The notes beneath the pieces are model-generated. The model was given only the letters and a program-made list of their open reading frames with translations. It made no database searches and had not been told where the DNA came from. From Planctomycetales bacterium (lineage in GTDB: Bacteria > Planctomycetota > JAKEIC01), in contig JAKEIC010000034.1 of NCBI GenBank assembly GCA_022614695.1, positions 1-33,620 on the forward strand: 33,620 nucleotides of DNA, read 5' to 3'. The position numbers and the translations under genes are program-made. Shown piece by piece: positions 23,529 to 31,500 of the stretch. How positions within the stretch are numbered: position 1 is the first letter of the stretch; every line of letters begins with the position of its first letter.

Positions 23529-24463
23529 GCCCCTCCCGCGAGAGGCTGCGGGCGCAGGCGACTCTCCGGTCGGCGACGCAGGCGAACCTCTCCGACAAGT
23601 GCCGGCGCGGCTACGAGGTCGTCCTCCCGGACGAGGGCGACCTCGTCGTGATCGGGGACCTCCACGGCCACATGGAGAACCTCCGCGCGGCCATCGCGTT
23701 CGCCGCGCTCGACGAGCACCCCGATCGCCACGTGGTCTACCAGGAGGTGATCCACCAGCTCACGATCGGCGAGGACAAGAGCTACCAGGTCCTCGAGGAG
23801 GTGGCCGCCCAGAAGGCCCGCTACCCCGACCGGGTCCACGTGATCCTCGGCAACCACGACCTCGCCGAGTGGCAGGGGCGCGAGATCTTCAAGGGGGGCG
23901 TCGTCCTGAACCTCGTCTTCCGCCGCGGGATCCTGAACGCCTACGGGGACGAGGAGGGCGCGCTCATGCACGCGGCCTACAAGGAGTTCATCGCGACGAT
24001 GCCGATCGCCGTCCGCGCGTGCGGGGGGACCGTCCTCGTCGTCCACACGACTCCCGAGAAGCGGCACCTCTCCGAGATGTCCGCGGAGCTGCTGCGGAAG
24101 CCCCCGGACGCGAAGGACTGGGCCAAGGGCGGCTGGGTCGAGCACCTCGTCTGGGGACGCGACTTCACGCCCGAGACGGCCGACGAGTTCGCGAAGCGGA
24201 TGGAGGCCGAGCACTTCGTCGTCGGCCACACGCCGCAGAAGGACGGCTCCTCGGCGCCGAACCACCGGCACGTGATCATTGACTGCAAGGACGCGAAGGC
24301 GGCGTTCATCCGAATCGAGCTCGCGCGGCGCTACACGCACGACGAGCTGGTGGCGTGCGTCCGGAAGCTCTCGCCGGGGAAGGCCCCGAAGCGGCCCTCG
24401 ACGCGAGGGCCGAAGGCGGGAGGAGCCGCGGGGGGGACTCCCGTGGCGGGCGGCTGTGGCTAA
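23525..24463 (+). CDS. PPP-like metallophosphatase paired with the kinase
   Basis: 312 aa from GTG 23525, overlapping the kinase stop by four bases. Motifs: GDLHGH (44-49), GNHDLAEW (109-116), a histidine in VVHTTPEK, and GHTPQ near 232. The central GDxxDRG motif of PPP phosphatases is missing; at its place is VVYQEVIHQ, where Glu74 could replace the bridging Asp. I recall this YQEVIH variant in planctomycete metallophosphoesterases, so it is probably a natural subgroup rather than a dead enzyme. The coupled gene order suggests it reverses the kinase's phosphorylation, though another phosphoester substrate is possible. The C-terminal 30 residues are low-complexity Lys/Gly/Pro. Confidence 0.88.
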   Translation: MSPSRERLRAQATLRSATQANLSDKCRRGYEVVLPDEGDLVVIGDLHGHMENLRAAIAFAALDEHPDRHVVYQEVIHQLTIGEDKSYQVLEEVAAQKARYPDRVHVILGNHDLAEWQGREIFKGGVVLNLVFRRGILNAYGDEEGALMHAAYKEFIATMPIAVRACGGTVLVVHTTPEKRHLSEMSAELLRKPPDAKDWAKGGWVEHLVWGRDFTPETADEFAKRMEAEHFVVGHTPQKDGSSAPNHRHVIIDCKDAKAAFIRIELARRYTHDELVACVRKLSPGKAPKRPSTRGPKAGGAAGGTPVAGGCG

Positions 24464-24521
24464 GCGGAGCGCCTCGCGATCGCCGGCCCGCGCCCCGCGC
24501 GCCCCCCGGGGGGCCGCGCCG

Positions 24522-24920
24522 GTGTTCCGCGAGGTGCTACGCGCGAAGATCCACCGCGTGCGCGTGACGCGCACGGACGTGGACTACGAGGGGAGCCTCA
24601 CGCTCGATGCCGACCTCATCCGGGCGGCCGAGGCCTGGCCCGGCGAGTCGGTCGAGATCTACGACGTGACGAACGGGAACCGGTTCCGCACCTACCTGAT
24701 CGAGGGCTCCTCCGGCTCGGGCGAAGCGTGCGTGAACGGGGCGGCCGCCCGCCTCGTCTCGGTGGGTGACCTGCTGATCGTCGCGAGCTACCTCCTGGTC
24801 CCGGACGCAGGCGGCCCTCCGCGGACCGGCCCGTGGGCGAGGGGCCCGATCGTCGTGCACGTGGACGAGAGGAACGCCGTCCGCGAGGTCCACCGGGGGA
24901 GCGGGCCGCCCAGGGGATGA
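24522..24920 (+). CDS. panD: Aspartate 1-decarboxylase proenzyme
   Basis: 132 aa from GTG 24522. PanD makes beta-alanine from aspartate for pantothenate/CoA synthesis. The proenzyme self-cleaves at Gly-Ser to form the pyruvoyl group: here YEGSLTLD. From GTG 24522 the cleavage site is Gly24-Ser25, the same numbering as E. coli PanD, which decides the start; GTG 24456 would add 22 low-complexity Arg/Ala/Pro residues and overlap the phosphatase stop. Other motifs: KIHRVRVTRTDVDYEG, EIYDVTNGNRF, VNGAAARLVSVGDLLIVASY. No other pan gene is nearby. Confidence 0.95.
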   Translation: MFREVLRAKIHRVRVTRTDVDYEGSLTLDADLIRAAEAWPGESVEIYDVTNGNRFRTYLIEGSSGSGEACVNGAAARLVSVGDLLIVASYLLVPDAGGPPRTGPWARGPIVVHVDERNAVREVHRGSGPPRG

Positions 24921-24925
24921 CCGGG

Positions 24926-24931
24926 TAGGAT
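24926..24931 (+). promoter_or_regulatory. -10-like TAGGAT upstream of the regulatory-domain/PDZ gene
   Basis: TAGGAT lies 29 nt before ATG 24961, with a GGGGAGG Shine-Dalgarno-like stretch (24942-24948) between them. No -35 match was seen, so the call is weak. Confidence 0.35.
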
Positions 24932-24960
24932 GCCCGGAGCGCGGGGAGGCGCGGGGATCC

Positions 24961-27270
24961 ATGGGCCAGGGACTCGGGACTCTCGCCGCGGGACTGGCGC
25001 TCGGGATCGGGCTCGGCCTCGCGGGGGGGTGGGCGCTGTTCGGGCGCGGGGAGGCGCCGGCGCTTCTGCCGCCGGCGGCCGCGCCGGCGGGCCCGGCGCC
25101 AGGTCCCGCCGCCCCGCCCCCTGGGTCGGCGCCGGCCACACCGGCGCCGGCCGCTTCCGTCCCGGCGCGCACCCTCGCCGACCTCGTTGCCCCGGTCCCG
25201 GTGCCCGAGTCTGCGCGCGGGACCGGCACCATCTCGGGGACGGTCACGGCCGACGACGGTCCGCCGGTAGAGGGCGTCGTCGTGCGCGGATCGCGAGTCG
25301 CCGACTCCGAAGGTCGGCCCCGCGGGTCCGGGGCGCCCGAGGTCCCCGACATCGAAAGGCACCTCCGTCGCGCGGCAGAGGAGTACCGCCGTGACCGGGC
25401 CGGGGAGTCCGAAGCCCGGACCGACGCGCAGGGTCGGTACTCGCTCTCCGGCCTCGCCGACGGCGAGCACGCGGTCTCGGCCTGGAAGGTGGGCTGGGAG
25501 ATCAAGCCTCGCGGCCACGGCGGGGGCCAGCGCACGCGGCCCGGGGACCGGCTCGACTTCCTCGCCACGGCCGTGATCGAGGTCCCGGTCGCGGTTCTCG
25601 GTCCCGACGGCGCCGAGGCCGCGTCCGCGACGATCGAGTGCGTCGTGCCGTCCGGCCGCGGGTCCTCGACCTCGCGCGAGGCGTGGTCGCACGCCCGTTC
25701 CTCCGTCCGCCTCCGGCCGGGGACGTGTCGGCTACGGGCGGTCGCCGGCGGGACGACGTCCGAAAACGAGGACCCGCGGCTCCAGTCGGACGAGCAGTCG
25801 GTCACGGTCCCTCGCGAGGGGGGCGTGGCGAGGGTGACGCTCGCGCTCAAGGAGGCGCCCGGCATCCGCGGGCGGGTCCTCGACCCGGAGGGCGGGGACG
25901 AGGAGTCCGTCAGCGTCTACGCCCTCAAGGCCCCCCCCGAAGCGGCCCCCGACCCGAAGCAGATCAAGGAGTCGGGCAAGCGCGTCTACGTCGGAGGCGC
26001 GCACGGGACATTCTGCTTCCGGGACCTTCCCCCGGGGACCTACCTCGTCGGCGCCGCGCGGGGCTGGGACGGCCCCGTGGTCGTCACCGAGAGCGTCGCG
26101 GTCACGGACCGGATGGAGACGCGCGATCTCGCTCTCCCGCCTCCGGACCCGGGCGCGGAGGTCCTGGTCCGCGTCCTCGGGTCGTCGGGCGAGTCGCTCG
26201 CGGACGTGACGTTCGGCTACCGGTACGAGGAGAAGGGGAGCAGCAGCTCCGGGGGCGTCCAGGCGGTCCGGCGTCCCGACGGGTCGTGGCGGATCTCCCC
26301 CTCGGAGGAGTTCCTCGAGGCCTATCGCTCCGGAAAGCCCGACTCCGGCGTGAAGATCTCGGTGACGGCGACCTCGGCGTCGCACGGGAGCAAGACGCTC
26401 GAGCTGCCGGTCGGGCAGCCGGCCCCGGCCACGATCCGGTTCGGCCCGCCGGCGACACTCGAGGTCACGGTGGACGGCTACGCGGGGAGCGAGTTCGCCG
26501 GCCGGGTGAAGCTCAAGCTCCAGCCCGCGAAGGACAAGCCCGACCCGCACGCCGTCCACATGCGGTGGCATGAGGGCACCTCTCTCGGCGCGGAGGGGCG
26601 GGCGACGCTCGGGCCCGTCGAGTCGGGGGAATACCTCCTCCTGGTCCTCGTAGGCGCGGGCGAGCGGCGGAGCTGGGAGTCCGTCCCGGCGGCGAAGGTG
26701 CCCGTCTCACTCGCGCCGGGATCCCGCTCGCTCCGCGTCGCCATGCCCACGCTCTACCGGCTCGCGGTGATCGTGGATGGGGCGCCGAAGGGGACCCAGG
26801 TGAACCTGGGCCCGGCCGAGGACGCCGGCGACTGGTGGGGGAGCCAGGCCGACACGGACGAGAGCGGACGGGCCCTCTTCGACCGGGTCCCCGCGGGGAA
26901 GCACACGCTCCGCGTGTGGGGGACCAAGAACGCGGGCCAGATGGCCGTGACGATCCCGGACCAGTCCGAGGTGCGCTTCCAGCCGGCCGCGGAGAACGTC
27001 GTGGGGGTCTGGATCTCCGACGAGTCCGGCTACCTCGCCCAGATCGGGTTCCAGAACGGGGACAAGGTGACGGGCATGGACGGGACCGAATTCCGCGACC
27101 GGGCCCACATGGTGAGCCTCGTGATGGCCGCGACCGGGAAGCCCGAGGTGAAGCTCGCGGTGCTCCGCGGCGAGAAGCGACTCGAGATCGGCGCGAGCCC
27201 CGAGAAGCTCCTGCGGGGGCTCATGGACGAGAGGTCGCTCGGGGGCCGCATGTACCCGACGAGCCGGTAG
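24961..27270 (+). CDS. Membrane-anchored protein with carboxypeptidase-regulatory-like (beta-sandwich) domains and a C-terminal PDZ domain
   Basis: 769 aa. An uncleaved N-terminal anchor (GTLAAGLALGIGLGLAGGWAL) is followed by an Ala/Pro linker (about 28-75). Several extracytoplasmic beta-sandwich repeats follow, each like a carboxypeptidase regulatory or CarboxypepD_reg domain: TISGTVTADDGPPVEGVVV, GRYSLSGLADGEHAVSAW, GIRGRVLDPEGGDEESVSV with CFRDLPPGTYLVGAARG, and ALFDRVPAGKHTLRVWG. The C-terminus (about 675-750; YLAQIGFQNGDKVTGMDG, KPEVKLAVLRGEK) is a PDZ domain. No catalytic domain is visible. A scaffold or binding role at the cell surface is likely; partners are unknown. Confidence 0.85.
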   Translation: MGQGLGTLAAGLALGIGLGLAGGWALFGRGEAPALLPPAAAPAGPAPGPAAPPPGSAPATPAPAASVPARTLADLVAPVPVPESARGTGTISGTVTADDGPPVEGVVVRGSRVADSEGRPRGSGAPEVPDIERHLRRAAEEYRRDRAGESEARTDAQGRYSLSGLADGEHAVSAWKVGWEIKPRGHGGGQRTRPGDRLDFLATAVIEVPVAVLGPDGAEAASATIECVVPSGRGSSTSREAWSHARSSVRLRPGTCRLRAVAGGTTSENEDPRLQSDEQSVTVPREGGVARVTLALKEAPGIRGRVLDPEGGDEESVSVYALKAPPEAAPDPKQIKESGKRVYVGGAHGTFCFRDLPPGTYLVGAARGWDGPVVVTESVAVTDRMETRDLALPPPDPGAEVLVRVLGSSGESLADVTFGYRYEEKGSSSSGGVQAVRRPDGSWRISPSEEFLEAYRSGKPDSGVKISVTATSASHGSKTLELPVGQPAPATIRFGPPATLEVTVDGYAGSEFAGRVKLKLQPAKDKPDPHAVHMRWHEGTSLGAEGRATLGPVESGEYLLLVLVGAGERRSWESVPAAKVPVSLAPGSRSLRVAMPTLYRLAVIVDGAPKGTQVNLGPAEDAGDWWGSQADTDESGRALFDRVPAGKHTLRVWGTKNAGQMAVTIPDQSEVRFQPAAENVVGVWISDESGYLAQIGFQNGDKVTGMDGTEFRDRAHMVSLVMAATGKPEVKLAVLRGEKRLEIGASPEKLLRGLMDERSLGGRMYPTSR

Positions 27271-27276
27271 GGCGCC

Positions 27277-27306
27277 TTGACGCCCCCGCGGCCGGCCCCG
27301 CAAGAT
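27277..27306 (+). promoter_or_regulatory. Promoter TTGACG-18-CAAGAT of the MoaB-cupin gene
   Basis: -35 TTGACG (27277-27282), 18-bp spacer, -10 CAAGAT (27301-27306), ending 9 nt before ATG 27316. The -35 is the same hexamer as that of the TlpA-like gene. No Shine-Dalgarno. Confidence 0.6.
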
Positions 27307-27315
27307 CGCCCCGCC

Positions 27316-28284
27316 ATGTCCCACGAGGAGCACCGGTCCGCGGCGCCGACGACGCTCCGCTGCGCCGTCCTCACGCTCTCCGACTCGCGCACCGAGGCGA
27401 CGGATTCCTCCGGGAAGATCCTCCGCGACGCGCTCGCGGCGGCCGGCCACTCAGTCGCCGACTACCGGGTGATACGCGAGGACCCGGGGGAGCTGCGGCT
27501 CGCGGTCCTCTCGATCGCCGAGAAGGGCGGCGTAGACGCGCTGCTCGTGAACGGGGGGACGGGGATCTCCCCGCGGGACGGGACGTTCGAGGAGCTGGAG
27601 GGGCTCCTCGAGAAGCGGCTGGAGGGGTTCGGGGAGATCTTCCGGGCGCTCTCGTTCGCCGAGATCGGACCGGCCGCCATGCTTACCCGCGCGACGGCGG
27701 GGATCTTCCGCGGGATGGTCGTCGCCTCCGTCCCGGGCTCGCCCCATGCGGTCCGGCTCGCATGGGAGAGGCTCCTCGCGCCGGAGCTCCCGCACATGGT
27801 GTCGGTCGCGCGGGGGCCGAACCCGCGCCCGGCCCCCGCCGGGCCGGCTCCCGGCCGCAAGCCGGCCCGCTTGGTCCCCGGCTCCTCCCGCCACCTCGGC
27901 CCCGAGGAGGCCGAGGAACTGGGCACGGCCCCGACTCTCGCGCCGGTCGCCGCCATCCGCCCCTGGAGCGTCCGGGGCCTGGCCGAGGTCGCGGTCCATG
28001 AGGAGGGGGGCGCGCGGATCCGCCGGCTGCTCGAGGGCCCCGAGATGGCCGCGCTCGGGGCGGACCACGTGGTGCTCGCGGCTCGCGGCGCTTTCGTCCC
28101 CGAGGCGACCTCCCGCTCCGAGACGCTCCTCTTCCTGCTCAAGGGGAGCGCCACTTTCGAGGCCGACGGGAAGTCACGCGCCGTGAAGGCAGGCGACGTC
28201 GTCCACGTCGCGCCGACGGTCGAGTTTAGGCTCGCGGCGGGCGACGGCGGGTGCGACTTGCTCTGCCTCAGGAGCCCCCGCTAG
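27316..28284 (+). CDS. MoaB/MogA-type molybdopterin adenylyltransferase-like protein fused to a cupin domain
   Basis: 322 aa. Residues about 14-168 form a MoaB/MogA domain: CAVLTLSDSRTEATDSSG, VNGGTGISPRDGTFEELE (78-95) and SVPGSPHAVRLAWERLL (139-155), which bind molybdopterin and ATP in the adenylylation step of Mo/W cofactor synthesis. A Pro/Arg linker (about 169-210) leads to a C-terminal cupin (about 215-322; SETLLFLLKGSATFEADGKS, VKAGDVVHVAPTVEFRL). The fusion is unusual: MoaB normally stands alone. The cupin might bind a metal or oxyanion, but its metal-ligand set is weak. The molybdo-enzyme formate dehydrogenase in this window is a plausible client. Confidence 0.88.
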   Translation: MSHEEHRSAAPTTLRCAVLTLSDSRTEATDSSGKILRDALAAAGHSVADYRVIREDPGELRLAVLSIAEKGGVDALLVNGGTGISPRDGTFEELEGLLEKRLEGFGEIFRALSFAEIGPAAMLTRATAGIFRGMVVASVPGSPHAVRLAWERLLAPELPHMVSVARGPNPRPAPAGPAPGRKPARLVPGSSRHLGPEEAEELGTAPTLAPVAAIRPWSVRGLAEVAVHEEGGARIRRLLEGPEMAALGADHVVLAARGAFVPEATSRSETLLFLLKGSATFEADGKSRAVKAGDVVHVAPTVEFRLAAGDGGCDLLCLRSPR

Positions 28285-28367
28285 CACGGGAACAGCGCCG
28301 CAGGGCAGGACGTCTTGGAGGAGGGTGCGGGCTGCCTGCCGCAGAGCTGCCTGGGGTCTCAGTATCC

Positions 28368-28433
28368 ATCTCCGTCAACGCCGGATTACGCCCACTTGAC
28401 CGCTGGCGTCGGGTAAAGCTGATTGACGGAGAT
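28368..28433. repeat. 11-bp perfect inverted repeat around a 44-bp structured centre
   Basis: ATCTCCGTCAA (28368-28378) and TTGACGGAGAT (28423-28433) are exact reverse complements. Inside, ACGCC (28378-28382) can pair with GGCGT (28405-28409). This could be a small structured RNA, a regulator site, or the remnant of a short mobile element. Confidence 0.65.
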
Positions 28434-28467
28434 CAAGGTCGCAACCATAAGAGCAAGAGGACCTTGC
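28434..28467. repeat. Second hairpin-forming inverted repeat
   Basis: CAAGGTC is followed 20 bases later by GACCTTG, giving a 7-bp stem directly after the 11-bp repeat. No U-tract follows, so it is not a standard terminator. Confidence 0.5.
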
Positions 28468-28531
28468 GGAAGAGCCTCCTGGAGAACTCCTGAGCGCGGC
28501 CCCGGACTTCGGAACGCGGATTGCTCACTTG

Positions 28532-28540
28532 TGCTAGACT
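28532..28540 (+). promoter_or_regulatory. Extended -10 box TGCTAGACT upstream of the secreted giant
   Basis: TGC-TAGACT fits the extended -10 seen before the TPR gene. It would give a leader of about 50 nt, much longer than for other genes here, containing the palindrome at 28554-28565. Confidence 0.5.
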
Positions 28541-28553
28541 CCCGTGCACTTCG

Positions 28554-28565
28554 GATTGATCAATC
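28554..28565. promoter_or_regulatory. 12-bp perfect palindrome GATTGATCAATC in the 5' leader
   Basis: Exact palindrome just downstream of the predicted transcription start of the giant gene. AT-rich in a very GC-rich region, it could be an operator for a dimeric regulator. No protein is implicated. Confidence 0.4.
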
Positions 28566-28584
28566 TCGGCCCCGGCCCGTCCGG

Positions 28585-28594
28585 GGAGGTGATC
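28585..28594 (+). promoter_or_regulatory. Near-perfect Shine-Dalgarno GGAGGTGATC
   Basis: Ten bases match the complement of the usual 16S rRNA 3' end (GATCACCTCC). It ends two bases before ATG 28597, with the GGAGG core 7 nt from the start. This is the strongest ribosome-binding site in the window and suggests high translation. Confidence 0.85.
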
Positions 28595-28596
28595 TC

Positions 28597-31500
28597 ATGA
28601 CGCGTCTCCTCCGCGGCCTCGTCTCTCTCGGCGCCCTCCTCGCCGCCGGACTGGCCCTCTCCCGTCCCGCCGAGGCGGCGACCAAGATCTCGACCGGCAG
28701 CGGCTGGTGGGCCACCTCCACGATCTGGTCCCCGACCGGGGTGCCCTCGACCACAGACGACGTGATCATCGCGGCCGGGCACGTGGTCGAGATCGGGAAC
28801 ACGACCGTGCGCGTCACGTACGTCGTGAACTCCCTCGAGACGCGCCCCGGCGGCCGGCTCCAGCGCTACAACCCGGGCACGACCGGCACCTTCCAGTGCG
28901 GCCTCCGCTGCGCGGGGGTCGGTCCCACCGGCTACTCGATCCTGAACCGCGGGCAGATCCACAACCAGGTGAACTCGACGACCTTCATCGAGGCGAACGG
29001 CCCCGTTCACACGGACGGCTCCTCCATCGCGAGCCGCACGTCCCAGGCGATGGGCGGGTTCTCCTGGGGCTGGAACAACGTGAACCACGGGGGCCAAGCC
29101 TGGAACCACGGCCACCTCGGCTCGAACGGCGACGCGACGCCGGGGATCTGCCTGATCCTGAAGGGCGGGACCGTCACCTCTCCCCTCGCCGTGACGCAGG
29201 CGGCCGCCATCAACATTGACTCCGCCCCCTTCGCCGCGAGCTTGGATGCGCTCCCCCGGACCTACGTCCGGGGCTTCTTCCGCCTCGGCTCGAACCTCGA
29301 GTTCTTCTCCTTCGAGAACCGGATCGAGGCGGCCGGGAGCCTCGACCTGAACGGCTACCGCCTCCTCGCCCAGGGCCCCGTCCACGTGGGCGACCCCAGC
29401 ACCAACAGCACGACCTACTCGATGACGACGTTCACGCGGGGCATGACCGCCCTCACGTCGCCGACGAACATCTGGGACGGCAGCGTCACGATCGTGGACG
29501 ACTCGACCCAGAGCGTCTCGATCGGGTTCTCGTTCACCTACTACGGCACCAACTACACGACCTGCTACGTCTGCTCGAACGGGTTCCTGAACTTCGGGAC
29601 CGCCTCGGCCTCCTTCTCGAACACGAACGTCCCGACCGCTGGCGCGCCCGACGCCGCCGTCTTCGGCTGCTGGGACGACCTCTACATCCGGAACCAGGGG
29701 ACCGCGGACCGGGTGAACTACGCGACGACCGGCACCTCCCCGAACCGCGTCTTCACGGCCGAGTGGCTGAACGTGAGCCACATCATCTCGGGCACCGACG
29801 ACATCACGTTCCAGGTGAAGCTCTACGAGACGACAAACGTCGCGGAGATCCACTACTCCACCTCGAACACCTGGAGCAACGTCACCTCGAGTATCGGGAT
29901 CGAGGACCAGTCCGGCGCGAACGGGTTCGACGCGACGGGGGGCTCCCCCAACCAGGCGACGGTCCCGACGACGAACTTCCGGTTCACGCCGGGGACGACC
30001 ACGGTCCAGAACTGCACACTCCGGATCGGGGACGGGACCGGGACGGCGAACGTCGGGACCTGGCCTCAGTTCCGGATCACGGGCGGACCCGCGAGCGAGT
30101 GGTCCTACGGGGCGCTGGTCGAGATCCCGACCGGCTCGCACGGTTCGGGCTCGCTCGGGACCGCCGTGCTCATGTACGGCAGCTCCCGCCTCAACATCTA
30201 CAGCGAGCCCACGATCCCTGTCGCGCTGCAGAACGGCCTCGCGCCGACCTTCTGGATCATCGGCAACCTGATGGTCGGCGGGACGGGCCGCGTGGACATC
30301 GTCGTCCCGAGCTCGCCGACCAACGCGTCGAACTCCCTGCTCCAGGTGGGACAGGACCTGTCGTTCGAGAACACGATGGTCGTTCCGAAGTCCGGATCGG
30401 CCGGCTGGATCACGCAGACCGGGAACCACGGCCCCACGGGGTTCCCGATCGTCCTCGTCCAGTCGGGGGCCGGCGGGGGGAACAACTTCCTGCCCCCCTC
30501 GGACTGGCAGGGGATGGCCGGCGGGACGACGGTCGGGACGACGACGGCGGGCTGGACCGCGACCAACTCGACGGTCATCCACCAGGGAGGCGCCAACGTC
30601 TTCGACGACTTCCGGTTCGTCGCGTCCGGCGGGAACCCGGGGAGCGCCTGGGGCCTGCACTCGGTCCAGATCGGCCTCGGGCAGTACCAGTGGGGCGCCT
30701 CGACGATCCTGATCACGAACGGGACGAACCTCGCGATGGGCGGGCTCGGGACCCGGTTCACGCTGGACGGCTCCGCCCTCACCGTGAACGGGAACCGCGC
30801 CGCGCTGAACGGCGGGGGCGGGAACCTCTTCGCGTCGAGCGGGGCCGTGTTCACGCAGCAGAAGCGTCCGACCAACATGCCGGCCGACGGCTCGATCGGG
30901 GTCGTGGACGTGAACGGGAACCTGCAGGTGACCGGATCGGCCGCCTACAACCTGGGGCTCGCCGCGGCGGGCGAGAACTCGACGCTCCGGGTGCTCGGGC
31001 AGGGGACGATCCCCCCGAGCAACATCAGCGGCGTCCCGCAGCTCGTGCGCCAGGCGCCGCTCGGGAACCTGTCCATTGACGACGGCGGCGCGCTCACCTC
31101 CCCGAACGCGTCCAACATCCTCGTCTTCATCGGCGAGAAGTGGCACTCGTCCGGGGTCACGCTGAAGATCCACCCCTCGAAGGTCACGGCGCTGCTCAAC
31201 GGGCGGACGGCCTCGTTCACGGCCTCGGGCGGCGCGAGCCCCTTCAGCTTCGCCCTCGTCTCGGGTGGGGGCACGCTCACGGGCGCGACCTACACCGCCC
31301 CCGCCACGGGGACCGGGACGGCGGTGATCCGCGTCACCGACTCGGCCACGCCCTCGCAGTTCGTGGACGCGGTCGTCACCTACCAGGGCCTCTCGACGGG
31401 GCCGCTCTCGCTCTCGCCGGGGTACGAGAACGCCGCGACGCCCGGCTACTGCTATTACCTCCGGGGCGACCTCGGGTCCACGATGGCCCTGCGGGCCTTC

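Larger units (their letters stand above)
28285..28596. other. Intergenic region (312 bases) with inverted repeats, lower GC
   Basis: No convincing gene. The stretch 28360-28480 is visibly less GC-rich than its surroundings. It holds two consecutive inverted repeats (listed separately), then a putative promoter, a 12-bp palindrome and a strong ribosome-binding site for the secreted giant. The short open frames here have no coding look. Confidence 0.7.

Noticed and set aside
28251..28493. Plus-strand 80-codon open frame in the intergenic region
   Set aside because: Overlaps the end of the MoaB-cupin gene, crosses both inverted repeats and has no coding signature or ribosome-binding site.
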